Shown one piece after another: positions 25,556-34,682 of a DNA stretch of 64,000 bases. Source of the DNA: Xanthocytophaga flava (GTDB taxonomy: Bacteria; Bacteroidota; Bacteroidia; Cytophagales; 172606-1); NCBI GenBank assembly GCA_030068525.1, contig JASJOS010000004.1, positions 1 to 64,000 on the forward strand, given 5' to 3'. The notes under the pieces were generated by a model. The model did no database searches and was not told the DNA's origin. It saw nothing but the letters and a program-made list of their open reading frames with translations. Position numbers and translations under genes: made by a program. Every line of letters begins with the position of its first letter. Position 1 is the first letter of the stretch.

Positions 25556-27358
25556 TTACAAATCATAAAAAAGTTTAATTTGTTGCTTCAGTTCACTCAG
25601 TTCCTTCTCTGCTGCCTCAATCTTAGAGGTAAAATCTTTCCGGAAAGCATCTGCATTTTTTGAATTAGCAAAAAACTCCAGGTTATTCTTCCACAAGGCA
25701 ATGTCATTTTCCAGTTGCGTAATCTTACGGCGCATAGCTTGCTCTTTACGTTGCAGATCACGAGCCGCATGTGGATTATTCTTAGAAATCTTCAGTTCGC
25801 TTGTAAGAATAGCCTTTGCACGTTCTGTATCTGATAGTCCCTGTGTATTCTCCAGGAATTTCTTCACCGCTTCAGAATAACGCTTCCGGATAGAATCCAT
25901 GTTCTTACGAGGCACGAATCCTGCAGCCTCATATTGCTCACGCAGTGCTTCAAAAGCAGCTACATCCGTACTCTTCTCTTCGGCAAGCTTTTCTATCTGT
26001 GCACAAATATTCAGTTTTACCTCCAGGTTTTTCTCAAACTCACGCTCTGTCTGGTTCCGTTGTCCACGACGACGCTCAAAGAAGGCATCACACGCTTGTT
26101 TGAATCGTTCAAAGATCGCATCCCGGAATTTCTCTGATACCGGACCAACTTCTTTCCAGCGTTGTTGCAATTCTTTGATTTTATCAGCAGTAGCCTCAAA
26201 ATCATCGTTATCTTTCAGTGCTTCTACCTGCTCACACAACGACGTTTTTATCTTTAGATTCTCTTCACGTGCAGCTTCCAGATGACGGAAAAACTCGTTT
26301 TTATGATGAAAAAACTGTTTGAATGCGGCCCAGAAACGTTTGTTGATTTCTTTGGCTTTTTCTCTTGGCAAAAGGCCAATAGCATCCCAACGTTTTTGTA
26401 TTTCCAGTATCTCTTTTGTCTTATCGTTCCAGTCGCTGATTTTATCTGACTGAAAGGCAGCGTATGGCTCTACTTCTGTACACAAAGCAAGCTTGGCAGA
26501 TACATGCTGTTCCATCTGCTGACGAACCGCTTCCATTTGCTCCTTACGCTTGTTATACACAACATCCGAAGCAGCTTTAAACCGTTGCCAGATGGCGTCT
26601 TGTTCTTCACGTGGTACAGGGCCTACATGTTTAAACTCTTCATGTAGCTCGTTCAGTTCTTTTACTACAGCTGAAGAAGCATCCTGCTGAGCTAACTTTT
26701 CAGCTTTCTCACAGATGTCAGCCTTCAGTTCCAGGTTCTTCTTACGATCCAGTTCTTTAAGCTCAAAATAAATGCTTCGGTTACTGTAAAAACGTTCAAC
26801 CAAGGCATTGAAGTTAGCCCATAGTTCCTGTCCCTGAGCCTGAGGTACAGGTCCGGTAGTTTTCCACTCTGCCTGAATCTTTTTCAATTCAGCCACACTG
26901 GCGTTACTTTCTTCGCTATCTACTAGTTGACGCAGACGTTCCAGTAAGGCAGCTTTTGCCTGTAGATTTTGCTCTTTGCTACGCTCCTGGTCCTGAATCC
27001 ACTTTACTTTTTTCTCTTTCAATTGGCGGCACAGATTCTCAAACCGTACAGTCAAGCCATCGTACTTATACTCAAAGTCCTCTTTGTCTCCTCCACTGGC
27101 AATGAATTTTTCCAGAGCAAGATTCTTTTCCACTTCTTTCATCTCGTCAAAAACCGGCTTGGCATGACGCATCACTTCATCGATCTGCTTTTGGTCTTGT
27201 CCGGCCAAAGCATCTTCAGCCAGCTTCACAAAGTCTTTCTTCGTAAAACTTGCGTAATCGATGTGATGTTCTTCTACATGCTCATGTTCAGCTTCTAACG
27301 TTTCCGACTGGCTTTTATCCAATTCTTCGTTCTCCGCATTAATTTGTTCTGTGTTCAT
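25556..27358 (-). CDS. DUF349 repeat protein
   Basis: This 600-aa cytoplasmic protein consists of an acidic N-terminal tail (about 1-60) and about five consecutive DUF349 helical repeats. Each repeat contains a WKxxGPVP- or W-x-x-(I/V)G-like core: WKTTGPVPQAQ, FKHVGPVPREEQ, WDAIGLLPREK, WKEVGPVSEKF and YEAAGFVPRKN. A C-terminal coiled coil (about 535-600) ends it. The ATG at 27358 is chosen over an upstream TTG. DUF349 proteins are widespread in Bacteroidota and highly charged, but their function is unknown. It is divergent from pdxH. Confidence 0.9.
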   Translation of the reverse strand: MNTEQINAENEELDKSQSETLEAEHEHVEEHHIDYASFTKKDFVKLAEDALAGQDQKQIDEVMRHAKPVFDEMKEVEKNLALEKFIASGGDKEDFEYKYDGLTVRFENLCRQLKEKKVKWIQDQERSKEQNLQAKAALLERLRQLVDSEESNASVAELKKIQAEWKTTGPVPQAQGQELWANFNALVERFYSNRSIYFELKELDRKKNLELKADICEKAEKLAQQDASSAVVKELNELHEEFKHVGPVPREEQDAIWQRFKAASDVVYNKRKEQMEAVRQQMEQHVSAKLALCTEVEPYAAFQSDKISDWNDKTKEILEIQKRWDAIGLLPREKAKEINKRFWAAFKQFFHHKNEFFRHLEAAREENLKIKTSLCEQVEALKDNDDFEATADKIKELQQRWKEVGPVSEKFRDAIFERFKQACDAFFERRRGQRNQTEREFEKNLEVKLNICAQIEKLAEEKSTDVAAFEALREQYEAAGFVPRKNMDSIRKRYSEAVKKFLENTQGLSDTERAKAILTSELKISKNNPHAARDLQRKEQAMRRKITQLENDIALWKNNLEFFANSKNADAFRKDFTSKIEAAEKELSELKQQIKLFYDL

Positions 27359-27456
27359 TCTCAATCAGTTTCGGTCTTTGGGTATTGAGTATTTACAAAA
27401 TTAGTAAAAAAGTATCTCTGTCAAATGCCAATACTCGAATAAGGCTTAAAAAATAT

Positions 27457-27464
27457 TACTTTTG
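27457..27464 (+). promoter_or_regulatory. Possible -7 promoter element for pdxH
   Basis: TACTTTTG matches the Bacteroidota housekeeping -7 consensus TAnnTTTG exactly and lies 72 bp before the pdxH start. No clear -33 TTG is seen at the right distance, so the call is weak. Confidence 0.4.
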
Positions 27465-27535
27465 CCTTCGTCTACAGTACAAAGGTGCTACTTTTATTTA
27501 TTAAAACCATTTTTTACAAAAAAAAACTCACACAA

Positions 27536-28192
27536 ATGAATACCCCCCTCCATTCACTGGCTGACATTCGCAAGGAATATACCCTTAAAGAACTGGATAT
27601 AACTACTACTTCGGACGATCCTTTTGCTCAGTTCCAGCAGTGGTTTAATGAAGCCATTGGTGCCAAGGTACCCGAACCGAATGCGATGCATCTGGCAACA
27701 GTATCCGCAGATGGACATCCATCCGGACGTATTGTGTTGCTAAAAGGGTTGGATTCAAAGGGATTTACGTTCTTTACCAACTACGAAAGCCGTAAAGGAC
27801 AGGAAATGAAAGGACATGAATTTGCCAGTCTAACCTTTTTCTGGCCGGAACTGGAACGACAACTACGCATTGAAGGACACATCGAAAAAGTTTCTGATAC
27901 AGAGTCTGATATCTATTTTCAAAGTCGACCACGCGGAAGCCAGATTGGTGCCTGGGCTTCACCTCAGAGTACAGTTATTGAAAGTAGAGATATCCTGGCT
28001 GAAAAACAACACCAACTGGAAGAGAAATTCGGTACAGATCAACCCATTCCCCGCCCTCCACACTGGGGTGGTTATCGGTTACTACCCCACTGGCTCGAGT
28101 TCTGGCAAGGTCGCCCCAGCCGCCTGCATGACCGGATTGTCTATAAACTCACAGAAGATCACAGCTGGATCAAACAACGACTAGCACCTTAA
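27536..28192 (+). CDS. pdxH: Pyridoxamine 5'-phosphate oxidase
   Basis: This 218-aa FMN enzyme oxidises pyridoxamine or pyridoxine 5'-phosphate to pyridoxal 5'-phosphate in vitamin B6 synthesis and salvage. The signature residues are visible: [21 protein letters not shown] (split by the FMN-binding arginine), [15 protein letters not shown], and [13 protein letters not shown]. The C-terminal signature [11 protein letters not shown], then [13 protein letters not shown], is diagnostic. The start at 27536 ([15 protein letters not shown]) fits the family; the longer frame upstream is non-homologous. It is a single gene, divergent from the DUF349 gene. Confidence 0.96.
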   Translation: MNTPLHSLADIRKEYTLKELDITTTSDDPFAQFQQWFNEAIGAKVPEPNAMHLATVSADGHPSGRIVLLKGLDSKGFTFFTNYESRKGQEMKGHEFASLTFFWPELERQLRIEGHIEKVSDTESDIYFQSRPRGSQIGAWASPQSTVIESRDILAEKQHQLEEKFGTDQPIPRPPHWGGYRLLPHWLEFWQGRPSRLHDRIVYKLTEDHSWIKQRLAP

Positions 28193-28781
28193 TAAAAGGG
28201 GCTATAAATAAAGAAAAATCCTCCTCTCTGTCCTCCTGGAAGGAACTCGTGGCAAGACCAGCGGCCTTTGGATTTGGAAAATATTCTTTCTCTCCAAAAC
28301 CGAACGCAGCTCTATTTGTCACAAGTTTCTTCCAGAAGGGCAGGGATGGTAGTTTGAGTGGTTTTCTTACCTTGACAGCATTGAGCGGACGCTTGTGCCC
28401 ATTTTGAGAACAGCTTCTGCTGCTTTAGTGGGTAAAACCTTGTTTGGGTACTATCATAAATCCGAACAAGCCTCTCTTTGTACCAACGCAATGGACGTTG
28501 CTTTCATTTTAGGTCCGAACGGACGTTCGAACCAGCTCCCTTCCATTTGAACCAGTACCTCATATAAGTATATCCTCTAGCATCAGAACCGTATAGATCC
28601 TCTTTCAAATATGTTGTTTTTCTTCAATTTACTTACTTCTTCCATTCAAAACATCACCTATCCTTGAGAAAATAAATGAGTCACTGTATCCGCATACAGA
28701 CAATCATTTAGTATGTTGTGGCCCGGCTGTTAGCTTTAGTATAGTCAGTAAGTACATTTTAATCTATTCTTTACCCAGCTT
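28193..28781. other. Intergenic region with dispersed repeat before the GH63 gene
   Basis: About 589 bp. Positions 28230-28341 are a 112-bp palindromic repeat. The remainder is AT-rich non-coding DNA with short direct and inverted fragments (for example GTCCGAACGGAC near 28512), with no open gene. Confidence 0.45.
28230..28341. repeat. 112-bp palindromic dispersed repeat, copy 3
   Basis: The segment runs from GTCCTCCTGGAAGGAACTC to TTTCTTCCAGAAGGGC, with imperfect terminal inverted arms. It is the reverse orientation of copy 1 at 227-338 and has the same length. Shared blocks are GTGGCAAGACC, CGGCCTTT, ATTCTTTCTCTCC and CTCTATTTGTC. Confidence 0.75.
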
Positions 28782-31430
28782 ATGTCTGCCAAAACAATTA
28801 TTTCTGCAGAGCAACAACGTCTCAATCAAAACGCTACCCACCCTGTACCTCTTGAAAAATGGGGACCTTATTTAGCTGAACGGCAGTGGGGTACAGTAAG
28901 GGAAGATTATAGTAGTGATGGCAATGCCTGGAACTACTTTCCATTCAAACAATCGCATGCACGGGCTTATCGGTGGGGTGAAGATGGGATTGCAGGGATT
29001 TCGGATTTTGGTCAAAACCTCTGTTTTGCTCTCACTCTCTGGAATGGCAAAGATCCACTATTAAAGGAACGCCTGTTTGGCCTTACCAATGGGGAAGGTA
29101 ACCATGGCGAAGATTGCAAAGAGCTCTATTATTATCTGGATAATACGCCAACGCATTCCTATATGCGTTTTCTATACAAATATCCTCAGAACGCATTCCC
29201 GTATGAAGATTTAATCCGTACCAATGCGCAACGGGGGAAATCAGACCCGGAATATGAACTACTGGATACAGGTATTTTCAATGAAAACAAATATTTCGAT
29301 GTATATGTCACCTATGCCAAGAATGATCATGAAGATATCTGCATAGAGATCGAGGTGTTTAATCAGAGCGAAGAACCCGCCGATATTACGCTATTGCCTA
29401 CTCTCTGGTGTCGTAACCGATGGCTTTCTGGTGACCTGCATCCCAGACCTACCATACAGGTAGCTGAGGCAGGTGCAGACTGGCAGATGGTATCTGTAAC
29501 TCATGGATTTATAGGCACCTATCATTTTTACTTTCCCAAACCTGCCGAAGACTTACTTTTTACAGAAAATGACTCCAATCTCGAACGTTTATTTGGAGTA
29601 CCCAATCCGTCTCCCTATGTGAAAGATGCTTTTCACGATGTGATCATCCAAGGAAACAATACATTACTAAAAGATAAACAATCAGGAACCAAGTTTGCAC
29701 CTGTATATCGGGTCACGGTTTCGGGCAAATCTTCCCAGAAGATTTATTTTCGACTGAGTAAAGAAAAGCTGGCGGGAGATCCTTTTGCAGGCATTGAACA
29801 AACGTTTGTGTTGCGTAAACAAGAGGCAGATATTTTCTATCAGTACTTTGCACCTCTGAATGCAACCGAAGACGCCAAAAACATTCAGCGGCAAGCCTTT
29901 GCCGGGTTATTATGGAGTAAACAGTATTACCAGTATGATGTGGAACGGTGGCTGAATGGTGATCATGGACAGCCTGCACCTCCGGAAAGCCGGAAATATG
30001 GACGCAATGCCAACTGGAAATATATTAAAAATGAAGATATTATCTCAATGCCTGACACCTGGGAATATCCCTGGTATGCAGCCTGGGATCTGGCCTTTCA
30101 TTGTGTCACCTTTGGGCTGATTGATCCTGCCTTTGCCAAAAACCAGCTTATTCTTATGCTTCGCGAGTGGTATATGAATCCGGAGGGCCAGATTCCAGCC
30201 TATGAGTGGAACTTCTCGGATGTGAATCCTCCTGTGCATGCCTGGGCAGCTCTTTCTGTGTATCGGATTGAGCGGACTATACATGGCAAACACGATATCA
30301 ATTTTCTGAAACGAATCTTTCAAAAGCTGCTGATCAATTTTACCTGGTGGGTAAACCGCAAAGATGAAGATGGAAACAATATCTTCTCAGGAGGCTTTCT
30401 CGGTTTGGATAATATTGGAGTACTCAACAGAAGTGCTATTCCTCCCAATTGCCATATTGAACAGGTAGACGGAACCAGCTGGATGGCTATGTACGCCTTG
30501 AATATGATGGATATTGCACTGGAAATTGCCGTCTATGACAAATCGTTTGAGGATGTAGCGACCAAGTTCTATGAACATTATGTGCTGATAGCAGAATCCC
30601 TGAATGAGGCATTAATGTGGGATGAAAAGGATCATTTCTTTTATGATGTCTTGTATCATCCTAACGGAGAAGCTATACCTATGAAAGTGCGTTCTGTGGT
30701 AGGATTGAGTGTATTGTTTGCAGTCTCTATCATAGATGTAAAGAAAATGACTCCTTTGCCAGACTTTATCAAACGGATAGCCTGGTTTAAGAATTATCGC
30801 ATCAAAACGGGAAAATATCTTCCCAATGAAGAGACAAAAGATGGCGACTATATTCTGATTTCTCTGATTCCAAAAGAAAAGCTTATTGGCATACTGGAAA
30901 TTATGCTGGATGAAGAAGAGTTTCTTGCACCCGGGGGCATACGTGCGTTATCCAAATACCATGACCAACATCCCTATTTTATTCATCTGGATGGGATAGA
31001 ACATACGATTCGCTATGATCCGGGTGAATCAACGTCCTATATGTTTGGCGGAAACTCAAACTGGCGTGGACCTGTATGGACACCAATCAATTATCTGCTA
31101 ATCAAAGCCCTGAAAAAATATCATCAGTTTTATGGCGATTCTGTAAAACTCGAATTTCCAACACGTTCAGGCAACTGGATGACTTTGGGAGAAATTTCAA
31201 ACACACTGGCAGAAAGAATGGTGCATATTTTTGAAAAAGATTCAGCAGGCAATCGTCCAGTACATAAGGATCATGAAGCGTTTTATAGTCGTCCCGAGAA
31301 TCAGGATTTGCTCTTGTTCTACGAATACTTCCATGGAGATACTAGCAGAGGTATAGGAGCCTCACATCAAACCGGCTGGACTGCTGTTATTGCAGAACTG
31401 ATCAATGATGATGCATGGGAATGGGAATGA
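28782..31430 (+). CDS. GH63-like glucosidase
   Basis: This 882-aa cytoplasmic protein (no signal peptide) matches the bacterial MGH1/GH63 group of glucosidases, related to eukaryotic processing alpha-glucosidase I. Characteristic segments are WGTVREDYSSDGNAW near the start, WGEDGIAGISDFGQNLCFAL, FGLTNGEGNHGEDCKELYYY, and the (alpha/alpha)6-barrel part WEYPWYAAWDLAFHC with PAYEWNFSDVNPPVHAWA. The late segment FGGNSNWRGPVWTPINYL is also conserved. In this clan the catalytic acids are an Asp in the AAWD region and a Glu near the C-terminus; I did not verify the latter. The likely substrate is an alpha-glucoside such as glucosylglycerate or a glucan. It stands alone upstream of dps. Confidence 0.85.
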   Translation: MSAKTIISAEQQRLNQNATHPVPLEKWGPYLAERQWGTVREDYSSDGNAWNYFPFKQSHARAYRWGEDGIAGISDFGQNLCFALTLWNGKDPLLKERLFGLTNGEGNHGEDCKELYYYLDNTPTHSYMRFLYKYPQNAFPYEDLIRTNAQRGKSDPEYELLDTGIFNENKYFDVYVTYAKNDHEDICIEIEVFNQSEEPADITLLPTLWCRNRWLSGDLHPRPTIQVAEAGADWQMVSVTHGFIGTYHFYFPKPAEDLLFTENDSNLERLFGVPNPSPYVKDAFHDVIIQGNNTLLKDKQSGTKFAPVYRVTVSGKSSQKIYFRLSKEKLAGDPFAGIEQTFVLRKQEADIFYQYFAPLNATEDAKNIQRQAFAGLLWSKQYYQYDVERWLNGDHGQPAPPESRKYGRNANWKYIKNEDIISMPDTWEYPWYAAWDLAFHCVTFGLIDPAFAKNQLILMLREWYMNPEGQIPAYEWNFSDVNPPVHAWAALSVYRIERTIHGKHDINFLKRIFQKLLINFTWWVNRKDEDGNNIFSGGFLGLDNIGVLNRSAIPPNCHIEQVDGTSWMAMYALNMMDIALEIAVYDKSFEDVATKFYEHYVLIAESLNEALMWDEKDHFFYDVLYHPNGEAIPMKVRSVVGLSVLFAVSIIDVKKMTPLPDFIKRIAWFKNYRIKTGKYLPNEETKDGDYILISLIPKEKLIGILEIMLDEEEFLAPGGIRALSKYHDQHPYFIHLDGIEHTIRYDPGESTSYMFGGNSNWRGPVWTPINYLLIKALKKYHQFYGDSVKLEFPTRSGNWMTLGEISNTLAERMVHIFEKDSAGNRPVHKDHEAFYSRPENQDLLLFYEYFHGDTSRGIGASHQTGWTAVIAELINDDAWEWE

Positions 31431-31625
31431 TTTTTTATACTGTTTTAGCAACACTATGAAACTATCTGTTAAACAGACAAAATAATTTCTCAGAAATCAA
31501 ACCAAACATTCAGCACAATGGTTATTTTTGCTTAATAAGCATTTTTAGCCTCGGATACAGAAATCACACTGGATAGATCTGAATTGTCTGGTACTCAATA
31601 TTATTCATTTTTAACTTTTAAATCT

Positions 31626-32120
31626 ATGGCAACTGTCAAACCATCAACGACCACCAATATTGGAATTAACGAGAAAAATCGCGCAGGTACAGCTCAACTG
31701 CTGAATCACCTGCTTTCAGATGAAATCGTTCTTTATACAAAAACCCGATACTATCACTGGAATGTAACCGGTCCACGTTTCCATAACCTTCATCTGTTCT
31801 TTGAAACCCAATACACTGAATTAGCGGAAATCATTGATCAGGTAGCAGAGCGGGTACGCCAACTGGGTTATTTTGCGTTTGGTACACTGGAGCAATTTAA
31901 AAAGACAACTCGTCTGAATGAAAACTACGGAGAGGTTCCGTCTGATGATGATATGATCCGTAACCTGATGGAAGATCATGAAACTATCATCCGTCAGTTG
32001 AGAACAGATCTGGAAAAAGCAGATGAGAATTTTCATGATACAGGTACCAACGACTTCCTGACAAGTCTGATGGAACAGCACGAGAAGATGGCATGGATGC
32101 TAAGAGCACACCTGCAATAA
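31626..32120 (+). CDS. dps: Dps-family DNA-binding ferritin-like protein
   Basis: This 164-aa protein would form a 12-subunit shell that oxidises and stores iron, using hydrogen peroxide and protecting DNA. The inter-subunit ferroxidase residues are all visible at the right spacing: His44 and His56 (YYHWNVTG, NLHLFFE), Asp71 and Glu75 (IIDQVAER). The start at 31626 (MATVKPSTTTNIG) gives the family length; 14 upstream residues in the longer frame are non-homologous. The N-terminal tail is modestly basic. It is a single gene with its own terminator, as expected for a stress-induced gene. Confidence 0.93.
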   Translation: MATVKPSTTTNIGINEKNRAGTAQLLNHLLSDEIVLYTKTRYYHWNVTGPRFHNLHLFFETQYTELAEIIDQVAERVRQLGYFAFGTLEQFKKTTRLNENYGEVPSDDDMIRNLMEDHETIIRQLRTDLEKADENFHDTGTNDFLTSLMEQHEKMAWMLRAHLQ

Positions 32121-32136
32121 GTACTGCCTACTTAAC

Positions 32137-32190
32137 AGAAAACCACTCTAAAACTACACAACTGTATGTTTCAGAGTGGTTTTCTGCCAT
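32137..32190 (+). terminator. Terminator after dps
   Basis: A perfect 13-bp stem AGAAAACCACTCT/AGAGTGGTTTTCT (32137-32149 with 32173-32185) has a 23-nt loop, with a weak downstream A/T run. It also faces the converging AraC-type gene, so it may act in both directions. Confidence 0.65.
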
Positions 32191-32217
32191 AAAAAAGTTT
32201 GACTCTGTATTTTATAA

Positions 32218-33123
32218 CTATGCAGCTCGGTAAGCTGTTGGTGTTAACAATGTATGTTTCTTAAAGTAGTTATTGAAATGAGCGGCCTCTTCAAACCCTA
32301 AGCAATAACTAATCTCAGCAACATTCCAATCTGTGTGTTTCAGCAATACCTTTGCTTCACTCACAATCCGCTCGGCAATGTGTTCGGTCGTCGTTCTTCC
32401 GGTAGTCAATCGGATGGCCCGGTTCAAATGATTTACATGTACTGATAACTGCTCGGCATAATCCGTAGCCGACCGCAACGAAAGCCGTTGAGAAGGGGAC
32501 TCAATCGGGAACTGTCGCTCCAGCAACTCTGTGAAGATAGCTGTAATACGCGTATTGGCATCAGGATGCTGATACAGTGTCTCTGATGGCTCCATCTTTA
32601 GCGCATAGTGAATCAGTTCGGTTACATAATTGCGTAACAGGTCATATTTAAACCGATATTCTGAATCTATTTCATCCAGCATTTTGGTAAAAATATGACT
32701 AACCCGTTTATCATGACTCTTGTTCAGCAGATAGGCAGGCTTTCCACCTGGCATAAACATAGGCAGTTCATTGATATTGCCTCGCATTTTTTCTGTAAAG
32801 AACGACTCTTTAAAGATACAGAAGAAGCCTGTTTTATCATCTGACAGAGACTCCCATGTATAGGGCACACTGGGATTAAAAAATATCAGTGTCGACCCTG
32901 AGATTTCAATACTTTTATCAGCATAGTGGTATCTGTTTTTTCCTCTGATCAAACTAACCTTATAAAAATCCCGTCTGCTATACTTGACTGGCGTACTTCC
33001 ATGTCCCAGACAATCTTCCAGTCTGAATACATTGAAATGTCCAATGTCCTGTTTTAAATTGTCAGGCATCCAGTTAAACTTCTGCTGATAAAAATTTTCC
33101 AGGGTCTCAATCATATAAAACAA
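32218..33123 (-). CDS. AraC-family transcriptional regulator
   Basis: This 301-aa regulator has an N-terminal cupin-like sensing region (about 30-160; note GKNRYHYADKSIEISGSTL) and a C-terminal AraC double helix-turn-helix (about 200-300). The second helix-turn-helix is clear: WNVAEISYCLGFEEAAHFNN, followed by FKKHTLLTPTAYR, the usual F-K-x-x-x-G/L-x-TP-x-x-YR signature. It probably activates or represses nearby genes such as the Atu4866-like and SDR cluster upstream on the same strand. The MITE-like element at 33131-33356 abuts its start and may affect expression. Confidence 0.88.
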   Translation of the reverse strand: MFYMIETLENFYQQKFNWMPDNLKQDIGHFNVFRLEDCLGHGSTPVKYSRRDFYKVSLIRGKNRYHYADKSIEISGSTLIFFNPSVPYTWESLSDDKTGFFCIFKESFFTEKMRGNINELPMFMPGGKPAYLLNKSHDKRVSHIFTKMLDEIDSEYRFKYDLLRNYVTELIHYALKMEPSETLYQHPDANTRITAIFTELLERQFPIESPSQRLSLRSATDYAEQLSVHVNHLNRAIRLTTGRTTTEHIAERIVSEAKVLLKHTDWNVAEISYCLGFEEAAHFNNYFKKHTLLTPTAYRAA

Positions 33124-33130
33124 ATTTTAT

Positions 33131-33356
33131 TGAAGTTGTTTAGGATAAGTTTTAAACCAGCTCAACGAGCAGATTTTGTAGCGTGCCTTAATTTCAATCC
33201 CCAGATTGTGTTATCACCAACCTGAACGATAGGAAACAACTCGTTGGTGATAACACCAACGATGGGAAGAAGGCACAGCACATGTATTTTTAGTTCTTAT
33301 AGAACTTGTATTAAATCTGCCTTTGAAGCCTTATAAGATTATCCTAAACAACTTCA
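33131..33356. mobile_element. MITE-like element 2 (226 bp), carrying a REP-like hairpin
   Basis: Perfect 18-bp terminal inverted repeats TGAAGTTGTTTAGGATAA (33131-33148, and complement at 33339-33356). The interior carries the 17-mer GAGCAGATTTTGTAGCG (33167-33183) and GCCTTTGAAGCCTT (33319-33332), both shared with the element at 6737-6895. No coding capacity. Target duplication was not evident. It lies 8 bp from the AraC-type start codon. Confidence 0.7.
33208..33261. repeat. REP-like double hairpin, copy B
   Basis: Inverted repeat GTGTTATCACCAAC and GTTGGTGATAACAC (33208-33221 with 33243-33256). The right half, CGTTGGTG/CACCAACG around ATAA (33242-33261), also folds on itself. The linker CCTGAACGATAGGAAA resembles that of copy A (1711-1775), reversed. 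It is embedded in the MITE-like element. Confidence 0.65.
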
Positions 33357-33465
33357 TCATGTACAATAATCCAGCTAGTTGATTCTATAAGGTTATACAG
33401 CTGAAAATGGTTTCTATAAAATTAACAAATAGATTATATGTCACCATATAATCTATGCTACTTAC

Positions 33466-33708
33466 TTATTTTTCCCGATAAAAAATATACCCACCATGAT
33501 AGAGAATGTCATCTTTAAAGTCTCCAGAGGCTGTAAATCCGGTGTCGTCAATGTATTCAATATGATCTCCTTCAATGGTATAACTGCCTGTATAGGCGCT
33601 TTGCCGTTTTCCACGGGCTTCATCATAACGCCCATTGGGTAATAATTCCTGGCGGATATACCCATCTCCGGTTACCCACATGCCAATGTATGATTTGTTA
33701 TTTTTCAT
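33466..33708 (-). CDS. Atu4866-like small protein
   Basis: This 80-aa protein resembles the Atu4866 family, small beta-barrel proteins of unknown role. The pattern YIGMWVTGDGYIRQELLPNG, then YTGSYTIEGDHIEYIDDTGF and LYHGGYIFYRE, is typical. It has no signal peptide. It lies 85 bp downstream of an SDR gene on the same strand. Atu4866-like genes often accompany SDR and other oxidoreductases in quinone- or stress-related clusters, but function cannot be stated. Confidence 0.75.
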   Translation of the reverse strand: MKNNKSYIGMWVTGDGYIRQELLPNGRYDEARGKRQSAYTGSYTIEGDHIEYIDDTGFTASGDFKDDILYHGGYIFYREK

Positions 33709-33792
33709 AGTTATTCACAAAGTTATATTTGTATCTGGCAGACAGAATACATTTACTATCTGCCAGACTTTTGGTGTATATATTATTAGTAA

Positions 33793-34656
33793 TTATACTG
33801 TTGCTGAAGCAGAGGCCTGAACAAGACCTGTACTGATAGTCAGTGTTTTCCAGGCTTCTACATCTTTCTTTACAGCGTCCATCTTCTGGTAAGCCATGTT
33901 ATAGGCATCCTCTCCTAAGAACAGATGCAGAGGTGGATTTTCAGCAGAGGCAACCTCAATCAATGCCTGTCCAGCTTTTTCCGGATCTCCCATCTGATTG
34001 CCATTCATGTTATGCTGATGGAATGCCTGAGATTCGCGTACTTGTGTGTAGGCATCAATCTGTTGTTTGGGAAGGCCCATCGATCCTGCTGTCAGGAAAT
34101 CGGTTCGGAAATAGCCTGGCATTACGGCAGTAACATGTACACCAAATTCTTTTACTTCGGCTGCCAGCGACTCTGAAAATCCTACTACAGCAAATTTAGT
34201 AGCACAATAAATACCCCAACCGCCAAAGTTTCCGGTGAATCCGCCAACAGATGATATATTGAATATATGTCCTGACTTTTGTTCTCTCAGATAAGGCATT
34301 ACCTGACGAATTACATTCAGAGAACCAAATACATTGACATCAAAATTGTCTCGGGCTTCTGCGTCACTCAACTCCTCCAGGCTACCCAGTAAACCATACC
34401 CTGCATTGTTCACTACTACATCTATCTTCCCAAAGTGAGCTATCGTCTGTTCGATTGCCTGTTTTACACTCGCTTCCGTTTTAAGATCCATCGCTAATGG
34501 AAGAAAACTGGTGTGAGTCCCTACTGCTTTGCGTAAGTCCTCCAGATTGCGGGAAGTGGCAGCTACCTTATGTCCCTGCAAAAGCAATTGTTGTACTAGA
34601 GAAAGACCTAAACCTTTAGAGGCTCCGGTCACAAACCATATTTGTTGTGTTTTCAT
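33793..34656 (-). CDS. Short-chain dehydrogenase/reductase (tandem copy 2)
   Basis: This 287-aa classical SDR has the Rossmann motif TGASKGLG (10-17), NNAG (83-86), and the catalytic residues Ser136 region (NISSVGG), Tyr150 and Lys154 (IYCATK). It is clearly related to the neighbouring upstream SDR throughout its length, indicating a tandem gene duplication. It is separated from that gene by 26 bp and is probably co-transcribed. The ending has a slightly different C-terminal loop, perhaps a different substrate. Confidence 0.88.
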   Translation of the reverse strand: MKTQQIWFVTGASKGLGLSLVQQLLLQGHKVAATSRNLEDLRKAVGTHTSFLPLAMDLKTEASVKQAIEQTIAHFGKIDVVVNNAGYGLLGSLEELSDAEARDNFDVNVFGSLNVIRQVMPYLREQKSGHIFNISSVGGFTGNFGGWGIYCATKFAVVGFSESLAAEVKEFGVHVTAVMPGYFRTDFLTAGSMGLPKQQIDAYTQVRESQAFHQHNMNGNQMGDPEKAGQALIEVASAENPPLHLFLGEDAYNMAYQKMDAVKKDVEAWKTLTISTGLVQASASATV

Positions 34657-34682
34657 TGTGTTGTGGATAGTTAAATAAAAAA

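Noticed and set aside
25899..26285. Open frame of 128 codons on the plus strand
   Set aside because: Antisense to the repetitive DUF349 gene; Ser/Phe/Arg-rich and without a motif.
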